From Rebecca billardiae RCC1528 (taxonomy: Eukaryota > Haptophyta), in assembly GCA_965240325.2 (NCBI GenBank), contig OZ251226.1, positions 2,976,001-3,040,000 of the forward strand: 64,000 nt of DNA, in the 5' to 3' direction. A program made the position numbers and the translations under genes. Below, piece by piece: positions 1-8,799 of the stretch. The first letter of the stretch is position 1, and each line of letters begins with the position of its first letter. The notes beneath the pieces were generated by a model. That model worked only from the letters and a program-made list of their open reading frames with translations, did not search any database and was not told the DNA's origin.

Positions 1-1
1 G

Positions 2-3000
2 CCGCCGCTGCCGCTGCACCCGCCGCCGCCGTCGCCTTCGCCGCCGCCGCCGCGACCGCCGCCGCCGCTGCCACGATTGCCGCCGCCGCCGCCGCTGCGC
101 CCGCCGTCTCCGCTGCCGCCGTGGCCCTCCCAGCCTCCTTCCCCGCCGCCATCTCCGCCGCCCAACGGCCCGCCGCCCGCGCCGCCGCCGCTCAGCCCGC
201 CATTCAGCCCACCATTCCCCCCGCCGCCACACCGGCCGCCGAGCATGCCTCCCGCCGTGCCGCCCGCTGCGCCGCCGCACCTGCCAAGCCCACTGCCGGG
301 CTCGCCGCCGCCGACGCGCGGGCCTCCGCCGAGCCCTCCACCCGCCCCGCCGCCGAGCCCGGCGACCCCGCCTGGATCGCCTCCGCCCAGCGCACCGCCG
401 TCGGCGCCCCCCCTGCTGGCCCTGTCGCCGAGCGTGCCACCCTCGCCACCGCCGCTGCCGCCCCCGCAGCCGCCTCCAGCCAGCGCGCCACCCGCGCTGC
501 CGCCGCCAGCGCTGCCGCCGTCTGCGCCACCGCTGCAGCCGCCTGCCTCGCCACCGAGCGCGCCGCCGTCGTCAGCGCCACCGACGCCAGCGTCGCCACC
601 CGTGAGGCCACCGCCTGCCGTGCCACCATCCTCGCCGCCCAGCTCGCCGCCACCTCAGTCGCCAACACACACGCCGCCGCCGCACGCGCCGCCTTCAAAG
701 CCGCCGCCGTCGCCGCCGCCGCCTGCGCCGAGCCCGCCGCCGCCCGGTCAGCCGCCGAGCATGCCGCCCTCGCCGCCGCCGAGCATGCCACCAACCCCGC
801 CACCGAGTCCTCTGCCGAGCCCGCCGCCAAGCCGACCGCCAGCGGCTCCGCCCTCGAGCCCGCCGCCTGCGCTGCCGCCAGTCGCGCCGCCGCTCGCGCC
901 GCCGCAGCCGCCGCCATCGCCTCCGCCGAACCCGCCTCCGTCGCCGGCGTCGCACCCTCCGTCGGCGCCGCCAAGCTCGCCGTCGAGCGCACCACCGTCA
1001 CCGCCGCCGATCCCGCCGCCCTCGGCGCCGCCAAGCCCGCCGCCAAGCGCACCACTGTCGCCGCCGCCGAGCCCGCCGCCCTCGCCGCCGCCGCTCTCGC
1101 CTCCGAGCCCTCCGCCGAGCCCGCCGCCCTCGCCACCGCCGCTCTCGCCTCCGAGCCCTCCGCCGAGCCCGCCGCCCTCGCCACCGCCGCTCTCGCCTCC
1201 GAGCCCTCCGCCGAGCCCGCCGCCCTCGGCGCCGCCGCTCTCGCCTCCGAGCCCTCCGCCGAGCCCGCCGCCCTCGCCACCGCCGCTCGCGCCTCCGCCC
1301 TCCCCCGAGGGCAGCGCGCCGCCTGGCCCCGCGTTTGGCGCGCGTCTGCTGGACGGCTCATCGCTGCTGCTCAACTTCTCCGAGCCGGTGCTCGGCCCGG
1401 GCTGGCGGGCGCCGGCGGTGAGCCACTTTGGCTTCGAGCTCAGCGGTGGGCGCGCCAACCTGAGCGCGGTGTGGCTCAGCTACGTCGTGCCGGCGCCGCC
1501 GCCGCCGCCGCGTGCGGCCGAGGGCCCGCACGGCCCGGTGCGCCGCCGGGCCTCTGACGCCTCCGCCTCCGCCGCGCCCGCGACGCTTGCGGCCGACGCG
1601 CGCGAGGGTGCGAGCCAGCCCGCGCCCGCCCGCGCCGAGGCCGGGCTTGTCGGCTATCTCGGCGCCGCGTTTGAGCTCGTGCTGGACGGCCTGCCGAGCG
1701 GCGAGGAGGTGCTCACGGTGAGCGCGCCGCCGGGCGCTCTGCTCAGCGTCGGGAGCGCTCTCCCCAACGAGGCGCAGGCGCACGAGCTGACGCTGCCCGC
1801 GGCGCGCGCTACACCCGAGGGGCGCGTGGGCGTGCGGCCGCCCGCGGACGGCGACGCGCGGCCGGAGGCGCGGCCGCTCTCCTCCGGCCCGACCGGCGCC
1901 ATGTCGCACGAGCGCGAGCGCGCGCCGCTGCGCGCGGCGCTACGCGTCTCGCACGGCTCGGCGGTCGCGACGGCCGCGGCGCCCGCCTTCCGCTGCCGCG
2001 AGCAGCAGAGGCTGGCGGGGGCAGTCTGGCTGCTGCTCGGCGGGATGGTCGCACTCGGCGCGTGCCAGGCGGCGGACAGCGCGCTGCGCGAGCGCGAGCG
2101 CGCACTCGCCGCCGCGCGGCTGCCGCCCGCCGCGCCCTCCGCCACGCCGTCCAGCGCGGCGGCGGCGGCCGCCGCCGCCGCGGCAGTGGAGGACGACGAG
2201 GGCGGCGCGATGCCGAGCGCGCGCGAGCTGTGCGTGAGCCTGGCGCGCACGCTCGTGGGCGCGTGGGCGGCGCTCGCCCTCCTGCCGTACGCCACGCTGG
2301 GCGCCGAGTGGCCGAGCCTGCCCTTCTGGGCGCCGCTGTGGGCGGCGGACGCGCTGTGCGTCGGCGCGGCGCTGCGCGGCAGGCAGCCCGCCGGCACCGC
2401 CGCCGCGGTGCTCGCATGCGGCATGCACGGCGCGCTAGGCTTGCACTCGCCGCTGCGCGCCGCACTGAGCGCGTACGCGGCCGCCACGACCGGCGCGGGC
2501 GCGTGGGTGGCGCTGCTGCTCGGCGCGCTGCGCAGCTGGCGGCAGCACGGCGGCGGCGCGAAGCGCGCAGCGCTGCGCTCCGCGCGCGACGCGGGCGCGG
2601 CCGACGCGGCGGCCGCGCGGCTGCGCACCATCCTCTGCGCGGGCGTGGCAGGCGCTGCGCTGAGTGCGCTTGCTCTCGCAAAGGGCGCAGACGATGCGCA
2701 CTGCGCGGCGCCGTGGGAGTGGTCGCTCGCGCCGCTGTGGGCGGTGCTGCTGCTGCTGCTGCTGCGCGCGCTCTGCCACCACCGCCCGCCCGCCGGCTGC
2801 GCGCGCGCCGAGCCGCCGCCCCTGCACGCGCTGCACGCCGCGCTCGAGGCGCAGCTGGGCGGCACGCGTGCGCGCGCACGCGTGAGCGCAGACGGCCTGG
2901 CCGAGGCGGTGCGCGAGCTGTACCAGGACTACATCCGCGCCGGGCCGGACTCGCTGGGCGACATGGGCCACGTCGCGCGGGTGCTGGGCCAGGCGCTGGA

Positions 3001-5056
3001 GCCGCTGCCGGACGAGGACGAGGGAGCGCTGCCGGGGCAGCCGCCGCCGGGCAGCGGGGCGGCGCACGCGCGGCCGCAGCCGCTCGCACCCGCTGCGCCC
3101 GAGTGGGCGCGCGCGCGCCTGACGTTTGACGGCGCCACGCCGCCGCCGCCAAATGACGCGTCGCCTTTCGTCTCGGCGCGGGGCGCCGGCTCGGATCTGC
3201 CCACGCCAGGCCGGCGCGGGCTGCTGCTGCGGCCGCTGAGCACGCAGCGGCCCCTGCCAGGGCCGACCCAAGCCGATGGGCTCGCGGGCGCGCTCGGCAC
3301 ACCGCGCGGGGCGGCGCAGCCGCTGCCGCTGCCGCCGCTGCGCGCGGGCGAGACTCGGCCTCGCAGCGGCAGCGAGCCCTGGCTCTCGCCGCGCCACGCC
3401 GTGGCCGACTTCTCCGCGGCGGCGGTGAGCGGCCCGGGCGGGGCTGACCTGCCGCCGCCGCTGGGCGTGCACGCCGCCGGCGCGTGCCGCCCGTCCGCGC
3501 CCGGCTGCGGCGCAGAGCGCGCGCCCGCAGCGCTCACCTGCGCCGGGCTCGGCCCTGGCCGCGCCCTGGAGGAGGGGCTGCCTCGGCACGACGCTCGCGG
3601 TTGCGCGCCGCGGCCGGGCGTGCCACCCTCGGCCGACGTGCCCTGCCACAGCCCGCGCCTGCCGTGGCCGAGCGCGGCCGCGTCGGACGGCGCGGCGCAG
3701 CACGCCGCCGCGCGAGGGCGCGGGGGCGCGTGCGCAGGGCCGCTGCGGCGCAACTCGTGGGGCGGCGCGTCGCCCGTGGACGCGCGTGCGCAGCCCATGG
3801 CCGAGCCGTACGCGCGGGCCCACGACCTCGCGCTCGGCCTCGGCGCGCCTCCACCGCCGACGCAGCCGCCGCTGCGGCCGCGCGGCGCGTGCGCAGCGCC
3901 CTCCGGCGGGGCCGCGCTCCCCGCATGGCCTCGAGCTGAGTACGCGCGCGCGCCGGGCGCAGTGGCGTGCGCCGAGCTCGGGCTCGCACCGACGCGACGC
4001 GCGGAGGCCCTGCCGGCGCCATCGGTGCGGCCGGGCGCCTGCGCGGGCGCACGCATGCCGGACCCTGCTCAGTCGTACGCGCCGTGGCTTTGCGCGCAGC
4101 CGGGCGCGGGCGCGTGTGCGGGTTCGCGCGCGCCGCCGCTGCCGCCGTCGCCGGAGCTGCTGCAAGCCCTCAGCCCGCGCGCCGCGCAGCCTGGTGCGCG
4201 CGCGCTGCTGCGCGCGGGCTCGGACCACCGCCTCGACATCAAGGAGCCCGCGCCCGCGCCGTACGCCACGCTCCCCCCCGCGCTCGCCGAGGCGGTGCTC
4301 CCCGAGCTCGAGCGCGCGCTCAGGGCCCTCTCAGCGCAGCGCGTGCACCCAGCGGCCGAGCGCGCGCAGCTGCGCGAGCTGCTGGGCGCGCGCCGTGCCC
4401 GCCGCGGGGGCCGGTGCGCGCGCGCGCTGCTTGCGCTGCTCCCGCTCGCGCTGGTCGGCGCGCTCGCCACGTTCAGCGGGGCCATCGTCGCCGCCGCCGG
4501 CACGCCCACCGGCGGGCCGGACGCGCCCGAGCCGGGAGCCGCCGAGGGCGCGCCCAGACAGCTCGTGCTGCTGCTGATCGGTGCGCTCGCGGTGGGCGCG
4601 GCGCTGGGGCTGCTGTGCCTGTGGCGGCCCGAGCCGCCGAGCGGCGTGGCGGGCGTCGTGCGCACGCACTTCCCGGAGCTCGACGCGGCCGTCGCGGCGC
4701 AGGGCATCCGCGCTGTTGACGTGCGCGTCTCGCGCCGCCCGCGCGCGCCGTCGCGCGGCGGCGGCCCAAGCACGGCGGCGCCGACGCCGCGGGCCAGCCT
4801 GTCGCGCGCAGACGTTCAGCTCTCGGTCGGCGCGGCCAGTCGGGCGGCGCGCTCGCGCCGCGTGTCCGATACGCCGGACGACGAGGTGGGCGCGGCCAGC
4901 AGGGCGGCGCGCTCGCGCCGCGTGTCTGATGCGCTGGGCGACGAGGTCGGCAGCCCGAGGGCCCCGGCCGCAATGCCGGCGCGGCCGCCCAGCCCGGTGC
5001 GCGCGCAGCCTGGCTCGGGCCCCAGGGCTGGGCGGGTCGCGACGCACACGTGCTAG
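2..5056 (+). CDS. Pro-rich, Ig-like, multi-pass membrane protein (5' truncated)
   Basis: The reading frame is open from the first bases of the window and has no in-frame ATG in its first part, so the gene starts upstream. The first 430 or so residues (to about nt 1310) are Ser-Pro-Pro repeats like those of extensins and pherophorins, which are normally hydroxylated and O-glycosylated outside the cell. A beta-sandwich-like segment follows (about nt 1330-1800; motifs LLLNFSEPVL and GEEVLTVSAPPGALL) resembling bacterial SwmB/SbsA-type Ig domains. Hydrophobic segments then lie near nt 2012-2075, 2245-2380, 2390-2530, 2630-2690 and 2718-2778. A long Ala/Gly/Pro/Arg-rich, probably disordered stretch leads to two more near 4420-4500 and 4560-4625, and the gene ends at TAG. 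Seen: composition, hydrophobicity, repeats. Inferred: a cell-surface or wall-linked membrane protein. No specific family is recognised, and GC-rich low complexity could hide an intron. Confidence 0.7.
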   Translation, partial: PPLPLHPPPPSPSPPPPRPPPPLPRLPPPPPLRPPSPLPPWPSQPPSPPPSPPPNGPPPAPPPLSPPFSPPFPPPPHRPPSMPPAVPPAAPPHLPSPLPGSPPPTRGPPPSPPPAPPPSPATPPGSPPPSAPPSAPPLLALSPSVPPSPPPLPPPQPPPASAPPALPPPALPPSAPPLQPPASPPSAPPSSAPPTPASPPVRPPPAVPPSSPPSSPPPQSPTHTPPPHAPPSKPPPSPPPPAPSPPPPGQPPSMPPSPPPSMPPTPPPSPLPSPPPSRPPAAPPSSPPPALPPVAPPLAPPQPPPSPPPNPPPSPASHPPSAPPSSPSSAPPSPPPIPPPSAPPSPPPSAPLSPPPSPPPSPPPLSPPSPPPSPPPSPPPLSPPSPPPSPPPSPPPLSPPSPPPSPPPSAPPLSPPSPPPSPPPSPPPLAPPPSPEGSAPPGPAFGARLLDGSSLLLNFSEPVLGPGWRAPAVSHFGFELSGGRANLSAVWLSYVVPAPPPPPRAAEGPHGPVRRRASDASASAAPATLAADAREGASQPAPARAEAGLVGYLGAAFELVLDGLPSGEEVLTVSAPPGALLSVGSALPNEAQAHELTLPAARATPEGRVGVRPPADGDARPEARPLSSGPTGAMSHERERAPLRAALRVSHGSAVATAAAPAFRCREQQRLAGAVWLLLGGMVALGACQAADSALRERERALAAARLPPAAPSATPSSAAAAAAAAAAVEDDEGGAMPSARELCVSLARTLVGAWAALALLPYATLGAEWPSLPFWAPLWAADALCVGAALRGRQPAGTAAAVLACGMHGALGLHSPLRAALSAYAAATTGAGAWVALLLGALRSWRQHGGGAKRAALRSARDAGAADAAAARLRTILCAGVAGAALSALALAKGADDAHCAAPWEWSLAPLWAVLLLLLLRALCHHRPPAGCARAEPPPLHALHAALEAQLGGTRARARVSADGLAEAVRELYQDYIRAGPDSLGDMGHVARVLGQALEPLPDEDEGALPGQPPPGSGAAHARPQPLAPAAPEWARARLTFDGATPPPPNDASPFVSARGAGSDLPTPGRRGLLLRPLSTQRPLPGPTQADGLAGALGTPRGAAQPLPLPPLRAGETRPRSGSEPWLSPRHAVADFSAAAVSGPGGADLPPPLGVHAAGACRPSAPGCGAERAPAALTCAGLGPGRALEEGLPRHDARGCAPRPGVPPSADVPCHSPRLPWPSAAASDGAAQHAAARGRGGACAGPLRRNSWGGASPVDARAQPMAEPYARAHDLALGLGAPPPPTQPPLRPRGACAAPSGGAALPAWPRAEYARAPGAVACAELGLAPTRRAEALPAPSVRPGACAGARMPDPAQSYAPWLCAQPGAGACAGSRAPPLPPSPELLQALSPRAAQPGARALLRAGSDHRLDIKEPAPAPYATLPPALAEAVLPELERALRALSAQRVHPAAERAQLRELLGARRARRGGRCARALLALLPLALVGALATFSGAIVAAAGTPTGGPDAPEPGAAEGAPRQLVLLLIGALAVGAALGLLCLWRPEPPSGVAGVVRTHFPELDAAVAAQGIRAVDVRVSRRPRAPSRGGGPSTAAPTPRASLSRADVQLSVGAASRAARSRRVSDTPDDEVGAASRAARSRRVSDALGDEVGSPRAPAAMPARPPSPVRAQPGSGPRAGRVATHTC
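1081..1272 (+). repeat. 48-bp coding tandem repeat, four copies
   Basis: Four near-identical 48-bp units lie end to end (1081, 1129, 1177, 1225), each encoding a 16-residue Ser-Pro-Pro block; a fifth unit decays from 1273. Copies differ by single synonymous or Pro/Ala changes, which suggests recent unequal exchange inside the Pro-rich domain. Confidence 0.85.
4826..4945 (+). repeat. 60-bp coding tandem repeat, two copies
   Basis: Two adjacent 60-bp units (4826-4885 and 4886-4945) encode the 20-residue motif GAASRAARSRRVSD plus an acidic end. They differ at a few bases. They give the cytosolic-type C-terminal tail two basic Arg/Ser patches. Confidence 0.85.
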
Positions 5057-5616
5057 TGCCGGCGTAGCCTGCCCCCCGCCAGCCACCGGTCTAGCCGCCT
5101 TTTGCCGACGACTCGCCATCAGCACCGCCACAGACTGTGCTCACCGGGCGTGACGTCGGAGTCACTCTGCGCCCGTCAGCCGCGCCGCGCTTCGACGCCG
5201 CTGCTGCACTCCGCCTGCACTACAGTATCAGCGCAATAATGTGCCGTGACGATGATGTATAGTACGTCAACGCCGGTGGCTGCTGCTATACTGCGCTACA
5301 GTAGTACTGCTGATGATACGCTGCCATCATCAGTTGACAGATCGTCAGATGGCTCGGATGACATATATTGACAGCATAGCATCGTCGTCATGCGAACCGT
5401 ATATATATACTACGACAGTCGTCGTACTACGTAGTACTAGTAGTAGCATCCGATATGAGGACGACAGCAATCAATCAGTGCCGGCTGGCGGTGCATGAGC
5501 ACGTACTCGCCAAACGCGTATGACACTGAGTCTGATGATACAGACGGCGCGGGCTGTACCGCGCGCCGCAGTGTAGTGAGTACCAGGAGGATAGAGTCAC
5601 AGGCCACCAAGCCGAG
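5057..5616. other. Intergenic spacer, AT-richer, no gene seen
   Basis: This spacer lies between the Pro-rich membrane protein and the 3' end of the EamA transporter. Composition drops sharply from the flanking genes and includes TATATATA and TACTAC/GTAGTA runs near 5400-5450. Short ORFs have no recognisable content. It should hold the 3' ends of two convergent transcripts. Confidence 0.6.
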
Positions 5617-6876
5617 TCAAGATACGGACTCCGAACCGCAGGCGACCGGCTTGAGCTCCAGGGATGCGTGCTGATGCTTCGAGCGCGCGGGCCGCGCCGC
5701 TGCCTCCTCGTCTGAAGAGCCTGAGCCCTTGCGACCCTGTTGGGCGCGCGCAAAGGGCTTCTCCGCGGTCGCGGCCACGTCGTCGTCAGCGAGGCGCATG
5801 GCCCCATGCGCGGCCATGCCCGCTCCACGCGCTGCCAGCTCACGCCTCCGGGCGCCGACGGCAGCGACGGCGCAGCCCGCCAGCGTGATTGGCCCTCCCG
5901 CCGCCGTCCACATGCCGGGCATGCCCGACACGCCGATGGCCCAGCCAAGCACCGAGGAGACGACCGGCAGCAGCAGCTGGATGAGGGTCATGCTCAGTGG
6001 GTCCCAGTAGGAGAGGCATAGGTTCATCACCGTGTGCCCGCACACGCCGGGGATCAGCGCGAGGAGCAGGAAGGGCGTGATCCACCGCGCCGAGGCCCAG
6101 CCGCACGGCTGCACGCCGCCCTCCGCACCCGCACCCTCGATGCCCACCGCGACGGCTGTGAGCACGGCCGCCGAGACGGAGAAGACAGGCGCCACGTACA
6201 CGGTCGTGGGCATCCACTGGCGCAGCTCACTGCCGATCAGAATGTACCCCACGACGGAAAACGCGCCGGCGAGCGCGGCAGCGTCGCCGCTCAGCCGGAC
6301 CTCCTCGACAACAGAACCGTCCGCGCCAGCCGCGGGCGCCCGCAACTCGCCCGCGACCGAGACGATCACGCCACCGAAGCCGAGCAGCGTGCCGCCCATC
6401 TCCAGGTTCTGGATCGGGAATCGCAGCACCACGCGCCCCGCCGCCAAGATGAGCGGGCTGGAGCACACGAGCAGCGTGGTGTGCGCGAGCGTGGTGTGGT
6501 CCAGCCCCCAGATGTACAGCCCAAAGTGAAGCCCGAGGATGGAGCCGCTGCAAGCGAGGCGGCCCAGCACGCGCGCCGACCAGAGCCGCGCGCGCAGGTC
6601 GGGGCTCATCTGCCGGTACTCCCAGATGGCGGCGGGGAGCACGACGAGCGCGGTCAGCTGCTGGCGCCAGCCTGCGCGCAGGATGGGAGGGACCTCCTCC
6701 GCCGCACGCATGAGGGGCGCCGCCGTGCTGGTGGCGGCGAGAGCCAGGAAGGGCATGGGCCACATCCACAGGGGCATGGGCGGCTTCTCTGCCGTGCCGG
6801 CATTCGGCTCGAGCTCCTGCGGACGGTGGCTCGGCAGATCTTCCACATCCGACGAGCACGAGGAATCCGCCGCCAT
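5617..6876 (-). CDS. EamA-family (drug/metabolite transporter superfamily) permease
   Basis: A 419-residue membrane protein with about ten hydrophobic helices arranged as two EamA halves. In the first, the segment GLYIWGLDHTTLAHTTLLV is followed by a short helix and LGFGGVIVSV; in the second, VMNLCLSYWDPLSMTLIQLL is followed by PVVSSVLGW and ITLAGCAVAAVG. This is the classic ten-TM DMT pattern. The start is the ATG at 6876: the frame stays open further upstream but there runs antisense over the CS-domain gene. The N-terminus (MAADSSCSSDVEDL) and C-terminal tail are hydrophilic and presumably cytosolic. The substrate cannot be read from sequence; relatives move amino acids, nucleotide sugars or sugar phosphates. 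It is divergently paired with the CS-domain gene. Confidence 0.85.
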   Translation of the reverse strand: MAADSSCSSDVEDLPSHRPQELEPNAGTAEKPPMPLWMWPMPFLALAATSTAAPLMRAAEEVPPILRAGWRQQLTALVVLPAAIWEYRQMSPDLRARLWSARVLGRLACSGSILGLHFGLYIWGLDHTTLAHTTLLVCSSPLILAAGRVVLRFPIQNLEMGGTLLGFGGVIVSVAGELRAPAAGADGSVVEEVRLSGDAAALAGAFSVVGYILIGSELRQWMPTTVYVAPVFSVSAAVLTAVAVGIEGAGAEGGVQPCGWASARWITPFLLLALIPGVCGHTVMNLCLSYWDPLSMTLIQLLLPVVSSVLGWAIGVSGMPGMWTAAGGPITLAGCAVAAVGARRRELAARGAGMAAHGAMRLADDDVAATAEKPFARAQQGRKGSGSSDEEAAARPARSKHQHASLELKPVACGSESVS

Positions 6877-7036
6877 CGTGCACGCGGATAGAGTGAAAAT
6901 ACTTAAATACCGCCGCCGCCGCCGCCGCTGCGTGGTCCGGTCCGGCGGCACGAGCTCGCGTCTCGACCGACTCGACGGCCGAGTCGCGCGACGACGCTCG
7001 CCGGTCCCGAGCGCGCGTTGGTGACTGGGCGCCAAC
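6877..7036. promoter_or_regulatory. 160-bp shared divergent promoter region
   Basis: Only 160 bp separate the start codons of the EamA transporter (minus) and the CS-domain gene (plus). A CCG-type trinucleotide run (CGCCGCCGCCGCCGC) lies near 6911-6930, beside AATACTTAAATA. No TATA box can be assigned with confidence. Inferred role: a bidirectional promoter with both 5' UTRs. Confidence 0.45.
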
Positions 7037-7579
7037 ATGTTCAACCCGGGCATGATGAATGCGGGGATGTTTGCTCCGCCCGCCGGGCAGAAGACCGGCG
7101 CCTTCACGGAGTGGGCGGAGGACTCTGAGAGTGTTGAGCTGAAGCTGCCGCTGCCACCGGGCACAACGAAGCATGAATTGAAAGCTATCTTCACGCCAAC
7201 ATCGATGTCGGTGACGCTGCGAGACAGTGGGAAGGAGCTGCTCGTCGTCAACCCGCTCGCCGCTCGTATGGTCTCCGATGAGGTGACGTGGTACTTGGAG
7301 GACTCCATCATGGTCATCACGCTTGCCAAGATGCAGGGCGTCGGCAAGTCCGAAGTGGACCAGACGTGGGGAGAGAGCCTGGCCGCGCCCAGCGGCAAGT
7401 TCACCTGCTATATGCGGCCAGAAGACGTGACCACACGGTTGCGCCCGTCCGAAGCCAGGGCTGAGCTGGCGAGAAAGAGCGGACTCGCATCTGCAATGCT
7501 GACCACAGGCGTGGCGATTGCCGTTGTCGTGATCGCATGCATCGTGCTCGCCATCAGTCACATCAGCGACCGGGACTGA
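7037..7579 (+). CDS. Tail-anchored CS-domain (NudC/p23-like) protein
   Basis: A 180-residue protein. Residues about 22-105 have the CS/HSP20-like beta-sandwich signature of NudC and p23: a start like FTEWAEDSESVELKLPLP, then KHELKAIFTPTSMSVTL, then EVTWYLEDSIMVITLAK. The Trp-Tyr-Leu-Glu-Asp strand is typical of NudC-type CS domains. A single hydrophobic helix (about residues 152-174, ending VVVIACIVLAI) sits nine residues from the end, so the protein is probably inserted post-translationally as a tail-anchored protein facing the cytosol. CS proteins act as Hsp90 co-chaperones or client-binding modules, which would put this one on a membrane. Third positions are less GC-biased than in the large genes. 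Its last codons and 3' UTR are duplicated downstream. Confidence 0.85.
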   Translation: MFNPGMMNAGMFAPPAGQKTGAFTEWAEDSESVELKLPLPPGTTKHELKAIFTPTSMSVTLRDSGKELLVVNPLAARMVSDEVTWYLEDSIMVITLAKMQGVGKSEVDQTWGESLAAPSGKFTCYMRPEDVTTRLRPSEARAELARKSGLASAMLTTGVAIAVVVIACIVLAISHISDRD

Positions 7580-7830
7580 TAGTCTCAGACTCCCGCGGGA
7601 CCCTGCGTCAGTCCTGCGATGCGCCGGCGCCAATTCCATCGAAGTAAGCTAGTAGTATATATATATAGTCATCGATCATCATCTGCTGAGACTGCACGTG
7701 CAGCCAAGTGGCGCAGAGTTCGGATCGGACTCAACGGTTACGTCTCACGACTCTCGACGCAGTCGACGCTCGTCCGCGCCGAGTCAAACGCCAACCGGTC
7801 TAAACTGAACATAAAACTCTCTATACTACT

Positions 7831-7890
7831 ATCTCGCCTACTGCCTGAGCTGTGTGCGTCTCTTATTCTTAAAGTTTAGTGAACTACTGT
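7831..7890 (+). repeat. Dispersed short repeat, copy a (inside duplication unit 1)
   Basis: The core is ATCTCGCCT, then GCCTGAGCTGTGTGCGTCTC, then TTATTCTTA. The same core recurs at 8272, 8665, about 14216 (reverse), about 15611 (reverse) and about 38893. Here it lies in the presumed 3' UTR of the CS-domain gene. Confidence 0.7.
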
Positions 7891-8271
7891 AATAAGTCTG
7901 CTAAATCTAATGAGTGCTAGTGCGTGCACTCGTCTGTGCGCGCCCGGCCCTGTCTGCCGAACTGCGGCTGCAGCCTGCAGGCTGAGCTGCACCATCAGTC
8001 ACATCAGCGACCGGGACTGATAGTCTCAGACTCCCGCGGGACCCTGCGTCAGTCCTGCGATGCGCCGGCGCCAATTCCATCGAAGTAAGCTAGTAGTATA
8101 TATATATAGTCATCGATCATCATCTGCTGAGACTGCACGTGCAGCCAAGTGGCGCAGAGTTCGGATCGGACTCAACGGTTACGTCTCACGACTCTCGACG
8201 CAGTCGACGCTCGTCCGCGCCGAGTCAAACGCCAACCGGTCTAAACTGAACATAAAACTCTCTATACTACT

Positions 8272-8331
8272 ATCTCGCCTACTGCCTGAGCTGTGTGCGT
8301 CTCTTATTCTTAAAGTTTAGTGAACTACTGT
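8272..8331 (+). repeat. Dispersed short repeat, copy b (inside duplication unit 2)
   Basis: This is the duplicate of copy a, shifted 441 bp. It arose by the local tandem duplication and is not an independent insertion. Confidence 0.7.
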
Positions 8332-8664
8332 AATAAGTCTGCTAAATCTAATGAGTGCTAGTGCGTGCACTCGTCTGTGCGCGCCCGGCCCTGTCTGCCG
8401 AACTGCGGCTGCAGCCTGCAGGCTGAGCTGCAGCTGCAGTCATCATCTACACTCCCACGGCGCGGCGAGGTCGGCGCCGTCGACTAAGAGTAGTAGAAGG
8501 CCAATGGGGAGAATAGTTACTATACATGATGATGTATATTACTACTACAAAGACTGAGTGTCGTGGCCTCGTGGGCCGTCGTCGCACGATGCGGCGGCTC
8601 GGCCCTTTTCTTGTATGGCTCCCTGCGGGCGCCGATTAGTTGTCGCGCGCTGTCGTCGTCGCTT

Positions 8665-8721
8665 AGCGTCAATCTCGCCTGCCTGTGCTGTGTGCGTCTC
8701 TTATTCTTAGTAAACTGTATC
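8665..8721 (+). repeat. Dispersed short repeat, copy c
   Basis: It carries GCGTCAATCTCGCCTGCCTG, then TGTGCGTCTCTTATTCTTAG, then TAAACTGTA, a fuller version of copies a and b. It lies 80 bp upstream of the start codon of the cupin oxygenase, in its presumed 5' leader. Confidence 0.75.
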
Positions 8722-8799
8722 GACAGCCGACGATTTCAGATTACCCTGTACCATAGCACGGCCCTTGCCTGTAGCAGTCGGCGATTTCGTGCACCGCCG

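Larger units (their letters stand above)
7552..8432 (+). repeat. Perfect 441-bp tandem duplication of a gene 3' end
   Basis: Two directly adjacent copies (about 7552-7991 and 7992-8432, offset exactly 441) look identical throughout. Copy 1 contains the last 28 nt of the CS-domain CDS, its stop and the downstream region; copy 2 repeats the same codons and stop without the rest of the gene. The 86-codon ORFs at 7619 and 8060 are part of the duplicated noncoding DNA and are not called as genes. The two breakpoints share GAGCTGCA just upstream. Confidence 0.9.

Noticed and set aside
121-1557. Several long frames on both strands through the Pro-rich region
   Set aside because: CCN-type repeats lack stops in every frame. 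Only the frame that continues into the Ig-like and membrane parts is retained.
7619-8320. Two identical 86-codon ORFs as a tandem gene pair
   Set aside because: They lie in the duplicated 3' flank of the CS-domain gene and their sequence is non-domain, stop-prone DNA. Identity reflects the 441-bp duplication, not coding constraint.
7552-8432. A CRISPR-like or LTR array
   Set aside because: There are only two contiguous long copies without spacers, and the copies include gene sequence. This is a simple tandem duplication.
8563-8799. A longer start for the cupin oxygenase
   Set aside because: It begins at GTG and runs through a copy of the dispersed repeat. The ATG at 8800 is more credible.
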